The notes under the pieces: generated by a model
Seen by the model: only the letters and a program-made list of their open reading frames with translations
The model's database searches: none
What the model was told of the DNA's origin: nothing
DNA from: Rickettsiella sp.
GTDB lineage: Bacteria; Pseudomonadota; Gammaproteobacteria; Diplorickettsiales; Diplorickettsiaceae
Assembly: GCA_031119195.1 (NCBI GenBank)
Contig: JAVHYG010000037.1
Span: 1-13,393, forward strand
DNA length: 13,393 nucleotides
Direction of reading: 5' to 3'
Program-made: the position numbers and the translations under genes
Part shown: piece by piece, positions 1 through 5,650 of the stretch
Layout: every line of letters starts with the position of its first letter
Position numbering within the stretch: position 1 is the first letter of the stretch

Positions 1-2
1 GC

Positions 3-1064
3 TTTGGGCCACGTCGTTTAATAACAGCGGCAACACTTACTTGTGCATTCGGCGCTTTAATTTTTGGTACAACAAATAGGGTTGCTGTTGCTTCTGCTGG
101 CCGTTTCCTAATGGGAATGGGTTCCGCTTTTTCATTCATAGGTACTTTAGTGCTTGTTTCCCGATGGTTCCCTGCTCGTTATTTTGCTTTTTTAACTGGT
201 TTAGTGGAGTTAATGAGTTGTGTCGGTGCTATTGTTGGAGAAACACCTTTAACCATCGCTGTAGGTCATTGGGGGTGGAGACACACCATCATTACATTGT
301 CAATTGTAGGGATGGCATTGGGACTACTCATTTGGCTTATTGTTCGGGATAGTCCAGAAGTTGTCTCCAAAGGGCACAAGTTTCAATCAACTTCTAAAAA
401 AACTATATTACAAAGCCTAAAACAAGTCGGTCGCAATAATCAAACTTGGTTTATTGCACTTTATTCTTTTATGGTATGGGCACCTATTACTGCTTTTGCT
501 GCCCTTTGGGGAGTTCCATTTCTTGTTGCAGCTTACGGGATCAGCACAAAAGCAGCCTCAACCGCTTGCACAATGATTTGGCTTGCCATCGGAATTGGTT
601 GTCCAATATTAGGCTGGTGGTCCGATAAAGTAGGTCTACGCGGTATGCCTTTAAAATTTGCGGCATCCTTAGGTATATTTGGTTTAATACCCGTTATTTA
701 TATTCCACATCTTCCTTTATTTTGGCTTTATTTTTGTTTGTTTCTCTTTGGCCTGGCTGCTTCCGGACAATCCCTCGCCTTTGGTGTTGTCAAAGACAAT
801 AACCATGCTAATGTAGCTGGCACAGCAATTGGTATAAACAATATGGCAACGGTAGCTGGTGGCGCACTATTTCAACCAATAATTGGATTATTTCTACACA
901 TTTATTGGAATGGCACTATGCATAATGGTGCCCCTTTTTATAATGCGGCTAATTATCGAAAAGCATTTATATTATTACCCCTTTGCTATGTCTTTGCTTT
1001 TTTAATTGGAAAATTTTTAATACGGGAAACCCATTGTCAACCGCAAAGTAATCATGTCTCGTAG
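3..1064 (+). CDS. Major facilitator superfamily transporter, 5'-truncated by window edge
   Basis: Inner-membrane secondary transporter of the MFS class; the substrate cannot be told from sequence. The frame is open from base 3 to the TAG at 1062-1064 (353 codons), so the start lies outside the window. The first visible residues, FGPRRLITAATL, look like the conserved MFS loop between helices 2 and 3 (motif A region, GxxRR), so about 60-80 residues with helices 1-2 are probably missing. Next come GRFLMGMGSAF (helix 4 type) and SRWFPARYFAFLTG, then a hydrophilic central loop near residues 115-145, then a second hydrophobic half, as in a 12-helix MFS protein. The ATG at 111 is internal (in GRFLMGMGS) and should not be taken as the start. 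The 3' end overlaps rlmE by 11 bases in another frame, suggesting co-transcription. Legionella and Coxiella relatives carry many such carriers (general knowledge). Family sure, substrate unknown. Confidence 0.9.
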   Translation, partial: FGPRRLITAATLTCAFGALIFGTTNRVAVASAGRFLMGMGSAFSFIGTLVLVSRWFPARYFAFLTGLVELMSCVGAIVGETPLTIAVGHWGWRHTIITLSIVGMALGLLIWLIVRDSPEVVSKGHKFQSTSKKTILQSLKQVGRNNQTWFIALYSFMVWAPITAFAALWGVPFLVAAYGISTKAASTACTMIWLAIGIGCPILGWWSDKVGLRGMPLKFAASLGIFGLIPVIYIPHLPLFWLYFCLFLFGLAASGQSLAFGVVKDNNHANVAGTAIGINNMATVAGGALFQPIIGLFLHIYWNGTMHNGAPFYNAANYRKAFILLPLCYVFAFLIGKFLIRETHCQPQSNHVS

Positions 1065-1722
1065 TAAAAGTTCTAATCGTTGGCTTAAACAACATTTCAA
1101 CGATCCTTATGTAAAACGTGCACAACAAGAAGGCTTGCGTTCACGATCTGCTTATAAACTACTAGAGATTCAAGAAAAAAATAAGATCATTAAAACAGGT
1201 ATGATTGTGGTTGACCTTGGGGCTGCGCCAGGAGGGTGGTCTCAATTAGCAGCAAAATTTGTAGGCGAGCGGGGCAAAGTCTATGCATTAGATATATTAC
1301 CCATGTTACCTTTAATAAATGTAGATTTTATACAAGGCGATTTTCGTGAAGAGGCTGTGCTACATCAATTGCTAAAACACCTACAATCACAAGCTATCGA
1401 TCTCGTTATTTCTGATATGGCACCCAATTTAAGTGGCATGCGAACTATTGATCAACCGAGAGTGATGTATCTTGCAGAACTAGCCATTGATTTTGCTCAG
1501 CAAGTATTAAAGCCAAAAGGAGGATTCCTCATCAAAACTTTCCAAGGAGAAGGCTTCGAAACCTACCTGAAATTATTACGACAACTATTTGCAACCGTCT
1601 CCATTTGCAAACCATCTGCTTCACGAAGTGGCTCAGCAGAGGTTTATTTAATAGCTTTAGGTTATCATTGTAAGCATAATAGACTAAACTTAAGTAACTT
1701 TTCCCAGAACATACCCTTTTGA
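1054..1722 (+). CDS. rlmE: 23S rRNA 2'-O-ribose methyltransferase RlmE (FtsJ/RrmJ)
   Basis: Cytoplasmic SAM-dependent enzyme that methylates the 2'-O of U2552 in the A loop of 23S rRNA, a late step of 50S assembly. The 222-residue product aligns along its length with E. coli RlmE (209 aa). It has the SAM-binding motif DLGAAPGGWSQL (residues 54-65), SDMAPNLSG (120-128), and the K-D-K-E catalytic set at K35, D121, K161 and E196, each exactly three below the E. coli numbers K38, D124, K164 and E199. The C-terminus runs about 15 residues past the E. coli end (roughly 206-222, hydrophilic). The ATG start lies inside the end of the transporter gene. The Shine-Dalgarno is weak (AAAG at 1045-1048), consistent with translational coupling. 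rlmE directly before ftsH is the standard gammaproteobacterial order; here 94 bases with a promoter separate them. Confidence 0.96.
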   Translation: MSRSKSSNRWLKQHFNDPYVKRAQQEGLRSRSAYKLLEIQEKNKIIKTGMIVVDLGAAPGGWSQLAAKFVGERGKVYALDILPMLPLINVDFIQGDFREEAVLHQLLKHLQSQAIDLVISDMAPNLSGMRTIDQPRVMYLAELAIDFAQQVLKPKGGFLIKTFQGEGFETYLKLLRQLFATVSICKPSASRSGSAEVYLIALGYHCKHNRLNLSNFSQNIPF

Positions 1723-1754
1723 GCTAATTAAAGCTTCAAAAAAGGTATAAAAAA

Positions 1755-1782
1755 TCGAAACAACCTAAATTTAGTATATAAT
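1755..1782 (+). promoter_or_regulatory. Probable sigma70 promoter of ftsH
   Basis: A perfect -10 TATAAT lies at 1777-1782 with TCGAAA (4 of 6 to TTGACA) at 1755-1760 and a 16-base spacer. This predicts a start near 1789 and a leader of about 28 bases before the TTG start. It lies wholly between rlmE and ftsH. I saw no convincing heat-shock sigma32 consensus. Confidence 0.5.
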
Positions 1783-1816
1783 GCCCTCTTTGTTTAAAAT
1801 TCCGAGGTAGTGTAGC

Positions 1817-3748
1817 TTGAACGACATGCTAAAAAATCTATTTCTTTGGTTGATCATTGCTGTCATCCTTATCTCCGTATTTAACAACTTAGAACCTCGT
1901 CATAACAGCGGAGAGCGTCTAACCTATTCTGAGTTTCTACACAACGTTCAGCAAGGGAATGTACAAACCGTCACTATCCAAAGCAATCAGGTTATTAAAG
2001 GGCAGTTGCAAAGCGATAAATCCTTCACAAGCTATATGCCTATTCCTGATCAATATTTGCTGCCCGAACTCATCAAAAAAGGAGTGAATGTAAAAGGGGA
2101 ACCTCCGCAACAAGAAAGTTTTTTGATGCGCATTTTCATTAATTGGTTCCCAATGCTGTTGTTAATCGGGGTCTGGATATTTTTTATGCGTCAAATGGGT
2201 GGAGCAGGCGGAAAAGGCGCTTTATCTTTCGGTCGGAGTCGTGCTCGCTTATTAGGTGAAGACCAAGTTAAAGTCACTTTTGCGGACGTAGCAGGCGCTG
2301 AGGAAGCAAAAGAAGAAGTCCGTGAATTAGTAGAATTTTTAAAAGACCCTGCCAAATTTCAAAAGTTAGGTGGGAAAATACCACGTGGCGTCCTACTTAT
2401 GGGGCCACCAGGTACTGGTAAGACGTTGCTAGCTCGTGCTGTAGCTGGAGAAGCAAAAGTACCTTTTTTTACCATATCAGGTTCAGATTTTGTTGAAATG
2501 TTTGTCGGTGTAGGTGCATCCCGTGTCCGAGACATGTTCGAGCAAGCTAAAAAACAAGCACCCTGTATCATATTCATCGATGAAATCGATGCCGTAGGTC
2601 GTCATCGCGGTGCCGGGCTTGGCGGCGGACATGATGAGCGTGAGCAAACTCTTAACCAACTACTTGTTGAAATGGATGGATTTGAAGGAAATGAGGGCGT
2701 TATCGTCGTGGCAGCAACTAATCGTCCGGATGTCCTCGATCCTGCCCTACTAAGGCCAGGTCGTTTTGATCGACAAGTAATCGTTGGCCTTCCTGACATT
2801 CGTGGGCGAGAGCAAATTCTTAAAGTTCATCTTAAAAAAATACCTTTTGGAGAAAATGTAAATCCTGGAATTATCGCTAGAGGGACTCCAGGATTTTCAG
2901 GTGCCGATTTAGCAAATCTCGTTAATGAAGCGGCTTTATTTGCGGCCCGTGAAAACAAAGCCTCTGTTGATATGAGTGACTTAGAGAAAGCTAAAGATAA
3001 AGTCATGATGGGAGCAGAGAGACGTTCAATGGTTATGAATGAAAAAGAAAAAAAGCTTACGGCTTACCATGAAGCAGGTCATGCTGTTGTCGGACGCTTA
3101 GTACCCGAACATGATCCTGTTTATAAAGTTACTATCATCCCTCGCGGCAAAGCTTTAGGCGTTACGATGTTTCTTCCTGAAGAAGATCGATACAGCTATA
3201 CTAAGCAACGCTTAGAAAGTCAAATCGCTAGTTTATTTGGGGGTAGGATTGCTGAAAGTTTAATTTTTGGACCGGAACAAGTAACTACCGGCGCATCAAA
3301 CGACATTCAGCGAGCTACCGAAATTGCACGTAATATGATAACTAAATGGGGTCTTTCTGAACGACTTGGCCCATTAACTTATAGTCAAGAAAATGAAGAG
3401 GTCTTTTTAGGTCATCAAATTGCTAAAAATAGCAAATTTTCGGATGATACGGCACATTTAATTGACGAAGAAAGCCGAACCATTATCGATCGTAATTACA
3501 AGCTTGCTGAAACGCTTTTGCAAGAAAATATTGACAAACTACATCTCATGGCAGAAGCACTTATCAAATATGAAACCATAGATGCCGCACAAATCGATGA
3601 CATTATGGCTGGCAAAACACCGCGTGAGCCCCAAGGTTGGAGTAATAACGGACATAAAACTGAAGTTTCGAAAGCTAAAACTTCCTCGCAATCAGATTCA
3701 ACTACAGCATCTGGAACGGACGCTGCAAATGGTACTTTAAGTAATTAA
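1817..3748 (+). CDS. ftsH: ATP-dependent zinc metalloprotease FtsH
   Basis: Membrane-anchored hexameric AAA+ protease that degrades misfolded membrane proteins and short-lived regulators (in E. coli LpxC and sigma32). The 643 residues match E. coli FtsH nearly throughout. An N-terminal membrane helix (about 5-23) is followed by a periplasmic segment and a second helix (about 108-126). The AAA domain has Walker A GPPGTGKT (196-203), Walker B IIFIDEID (251-258; D255, E256) and arginine fingers R316 and R319 in RPGRFDR. The zinc site is HEAGH (H418, E419, H422) with D496 as the likely third ligand. The last 35 or so residues are a Ser/Thr/Ala-rich tail without clear conservation. I chose the TTG start because GAGG at 1804-1807 lies 9 bases before it, while the ATG at 1826 is 18 bases away; the MNDM beginning also matches the MSDM form of E. 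coli FtsH. The usual downstream partner folP is missing. Confidence 0.97.
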   Translation: MNDMLKNLFLWLIIAVILISVFNNLEPRHNSGERLTYSEFLHNVQQGNVQTVTIQSNQVIKGQLQSDKSFTSYMPIPDQYLLPELIKKGVNVKGEPPQQESFLMRIFINWFPMLLLIGVWIFFMRQMGGAGGKGALSFGRSRARLLGEDQVKVTFADVAGAEEAKEEVRELVEFLKDPAKFQKLGGKIPRGVLLMGPPGTGKTLLARAVAGEAKVPFFTISGSDFVEMFVGVGASRVRDMFEQAKKQAPCIIFIDEIDAVGRHRGAGLGGGHDEREQTLNQLLVEMDGFEGNEGVIVVAATNRPDVLDPALLRPGRFDRQVIVGLPDIRGREQILKVHLKKIPFGENVNPGIIARGTPGFSGADLANLVNEAALFAARENKASVDMSDLEKAKDKVMMGAERRSMVMNEKEKKLTAYHEAGHAVVGRLVPEHDPVYKVTIIPRGKALGVTMFLPEEDRYSYTKQRLESQIASLFGGRIAESLIFGPEQVTTGASNDIQRATEIARNMITKWGLSERLGPLTYSQENEEVFLGHQIAKNSKFSDDTAHLIDEESRTIIDRNYKLAETLLQENIDKLHLMAEALIKYETIDAAQIDDIMAGKTPREPQGWSNNGHKTEVSKAKTSSQSDSTTASGTDAANGTLSN

Positions 3749-3823
3749 TGGATTAACCTTCAATGGTGAAAATTTACTGGTCTTTATCCGAACGCTACTT
3801 TTTAGGCTTATTTTTAGATCTCG

Positions 3824-3850
3824 TTGTTATGCTTCGAGATAATATATACA
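3824..3850 (+). promoter_or_regulatory. Possible glmM promoter
   Basis: TTGTTA (3824-3829) and TATACA (3845-3850) are separated by 15 bases, predicting a start near 3857. That would suit translation from the ATG at 3888 but not from the ATG at 3858. The -35 box lies in the loop of a small inverted repeat (ATCTCG 3818-3823 / CGAGAT 3835-3840). Short spacer and modest matches; tentative. Confidence 0.3.
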
Positions 3851-3887
3851 CCATTAAATGAATACCCCAAATCATACGAGCAAACCA

Positions 3888-5294
3888 ATGCGACAAAATA
3901 CAGCTTGTCGCACAGAACCACATCGAAAATACTTTGGGACGGACGGTATTCGCGGCAAAGTGGGTATTTATCCAATTACACCCGAATTTGTCTTAAAGCT
4001 TGGCTGGGCAGTCGGTCGTGTTTTAGTTAATGGAAATAATAAAGTTCTTATTGGTAAAGATACCCGTATTTCCGGGTATATGTTTGAATCTGCTTTAGAA
4101 GCCGGCTTATCTGCGGCGGGAGTAGATATTTATCTTTTAGGCCCTCTACCAACGCCTGGCATTGCTTATTTAACCCAAGCGTTAGGAGCAAAAGCGGGAA
4201 TCGTTATCAGCGCATCCCATAATCCTTATGAAGACAATGGTATCAAGTTTTTTTCAAATGAAGGTACCAAATTACCGGATGCCACTGAGTGTGCGATTGA
4301 AGCACAACTTGATGAGGCCAATTTTCATCTCGATACAGTTGAATCAGCTAAGTTAGGAAAAGCCTATCGCGTCAAAAGCGCAGCAACTCGGTATATTAAT
4401 TTTTGCAAATCAACACTACCAAAAAATATAACACTGGGCTCTTTTCGAATTGTACTCGATTGTGCGAATGGTGCAACCTATCACATAGCGCCACAAATAT
4501 TTTCTGAATTAGGGGCAAAAATAACTGTTTTAGGAGCAGAACCGAATGGATTAAATATCAATATGGGCTGTGGTTCTACTCAATTAAATATTCTACAAAA
4601 AAAAGTTTTATCGGAAAAAGCAGATTTAGGGATTGCTTTTGATGGAGATGGCGATCGCGTACTTATGGTTGACCATTGTGGGGAAATTGTCGATGGTGAT
4701 GAATTATTGTTTTTACTGGCCAAAGATGGTGTTAACAAGCATACTATTAAAGGCGGCATCGTAGGAACAGCTATGAGTAATTTAGGATTAGAGCTGGCAA
4801 TAAAAGAATTGGGCCTTGGATTTGAACGTACGTTGGTAGGAGATCGTTATGTCAATGAACGCTTACAGGAAAAAGAATGGCAGCTTGGTGGAGAAGCTTC
4901 TGGACATATTATTTTTCGAGATATTATTAACACCGGCGATGGGATTATTATTGCCTTGCAAATATTAGCTGTTCTTCAATCTGCCAAACAGTCGTTACAC
5001 GATGCCAAAAAAGGGATGCGAAAATTTCCGCAAGTACTTATAAACGTTCCTACCCATCCTTCACTAATAAAAGAAATAACAGCGAATTTTTTCTTAAAAA
5101 ATGCTATCGCTGAAGCAGAAAAGCTTTTAGCAAACCGGGGACGTTTGTTACTGCGTCCTTCAGGCACAGAACCTATAATACGTATTATGGTAGAAGGTAA
5201 TGATACTCAGCAAATCCAAGCTATTGCCGAACATTTAGCTAAAATTGTTAATTCAACAAATGCAAACCTTAATAGTCGCATGCTAAAGTCTTGA
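3888..5294 (+). CDS. glmM: Phosphoglucosamine mutase GlmM
   Basis: Cytoplasmic enzyme converting glucosamine-6-phosphate to glucosamine-1-phosphate, the second step from fructose-6-phosphate to UDP-GlcNAc. It acts just after GlmS, which is encoded at 8488-10323. From the ATG at 3888 the product has 468 residues. It shows RKYFGTDGIRG at the start, the phosphoserine loop ISASHNP (S110), the Mg2+ loop DGDGDR (D252, D254, D256), the sugar loop GGEASGH and the phosphate-binding RPSGTEP (423-429). E. coli GlmM has 445 residues and begins about three residues before RKYFG, so this protein carries extra N-terminal residues. The frame also has an ATG at 3858 (478 aa), but no Shine-Dalgarno precedes it; ACGAG (3876-3880) sits 7 bases before the ATG at 3888, so I prefer that start. 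The function is firm, the start is not. Confidence 0.95.
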   Translation: MRQNTACRTEPHRKYFGTDGIRGKVGIYPITPEFVLKLGWAVGRVLVNGNNKVLIGKDTRISGYMFESALEAGLSAAGVDIYLLGPLPTPGIAYLTQALGAKAGIVISASHNPYEDNGIKFFSNEGTKLPDATECAIEAQLDEANFHLDTVESAKLGKAYRVKSAATRYINFCKSTLPKNITLGSFRIVLDCANGATYHIAPQIFSELGAKITVLGAEPNGLNINMGCGSTQLNILQKKVLSEKADLGIAFDGDGDRVLMVDHCGEIVDGDELLFLLAKDGVNKHTIKGGIVGTAMSNLGLELAIKELGLGFERTLVGDRYVNERLQEKEWQLGGEASGHIIFRDIINTGDGIIIALQILAVLQSAKQSLHDAKKGMRKFPQVLINVPTHPSLIKEITANFFLKNAIAEAEKLLANRGRLLLRPSGTEPIIRIMVEGNDTQQIQAIAEHLAKIVNSTNANLNSRMLKS

Positions 5295-5352
5295 CAAATC
5301 AAAATAAGCCCATTAACCTCCTTTTACTTTTAATTATTGGAGTTCTAAATAA

Positions 5353-5415
5353 ATGGATAGCGACAGTTGTAGTACTCACTTTACGCAGTACTCACTCACA
5401 GTAAGGTCATCATAG
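5353..5415 (+). CDS. Possible 20-residue leader peptide ORF upstream of mgtA
   Basis: An ATG at 5353 opens a 20-codon frame (MDSDSCSTHFTQYSLTVRSS) ending in TAG at 5413-5415. GGAG at 5339-5342 lies 10 bases upstream, an acceptable Shine-Dalgarno. The peptide is Ser/Thr-rich and does not resemble the proline-rich MgtL leader of enterobacteria. It contains a 10-base direct repeat, AGTACTCACT, at 5371-5380 and 5387-5396. It could be chance; no homologue is recognised. Confidence 0.2.
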   Translation: MDSDSCSTHFTQYSLTVRSS

Positions 5416-5435
5416 TTTTTCTCTGCTGCCCTTGC

Positions 5436-5464
5436 TTGAAATATTAAGCAGGCGGTGGTATCAA
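5436..5464 (+). promoter_or_regulatory. Candidate mgtA promoter with extended -10
   Basis: TTGAAA at 5436-5441 and TATCAA at 5459-5464 are 17 bases apart, and TG at 5456-5457 makes an extended -10 (TGnTATCAA). It predicts a start near 5471 and a leader of about 180 nt that would include the inverted repeats before mgtA. It overlaps a 7-bp hairpin (CCTTGCT... / AAGCAGG), so the reading is tentative. No convincing PhoP box was found. Confidence 0.35.
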
Positions 5465-5530
5465 TTAAACCATTAGGTTTTCTTATTCCCCCCCATATTT
5501 TTAAAATTTTTGTATTTTGTTAATCATAAC

Positions 5531-5641
5531 AGGTATTTTTTCGCCTTTTTAAGAGAGAAACATCTCAAAAAAGTAATACCTACATAAACATGATGCAATT
5601 TTACATTACGCCAGAATACATTTTTTTATAAATTTCTGGTG
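5531..5641 (+). promoter_or_regulatory. Structured 5' leader of mgtA (two inverted repeats before the ribosome-binding site)
   Basis: Two inverted repeats stand just before mgtA. The first has an outer stem AGGTATT (5531-5537) / AATACCT (5575-5581) enclosing CTTTTT (5545-5550) / AAAAAG (5568-5573) and GAGA (5553-5556) / TCTC (5563-5566) around the loop GAAACA. The A-tract could also pair with the T-tract at 5536-5541, giving an alternative register. The second, CCAGAA (5611-5616) / TTCTGG (5634-5639), can extend by one G-U and one C-G pair into the first base of the Shine-Dalgarno at 5641-5645. In enterobacteria mgtA has a long regulated leader (established); this one does not look like it, and regulation here is inference. 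Confidence 0.45.
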
Positions 5642-5650
5642 GAGGTATTT

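Noticed and set aside
1720..1756. Hairpin-like CCTTTTGAGCT / AGCTTCAAAAAAGG after rlmE, as a terminator
   Set aside because: The stem needs two bulges, is AT-rich and is not followed by a T-run; the ftsH promoter begins within it.
2359..2799. Minus-strand ORFs inside ftsH, and similar ones inside mgtA, glmM and glmS
   Set aside because: They are shadows of strongly conserved genes, with no ribosome-binding sites or family resemblance.
3818..3840. ATCTCG / CGAGAT hairpin as an ftsH terminator
   Set aside because: 6-bp stem, 11-base loop, and AATATATA rather than a T-run follows.
5291..5318. TTGACA at the glmM stop as a promoter
   Set aside because: The -35 is perfect, but the only -10 at 16-17 bases (TTAACC) is poor.
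5461..5485. PhoP box for mgtA (reverse-strand TGGTTTA at 5467-5473)
   Set aside because: Only one half-site is present; no second repeat at the 11-base spacing.
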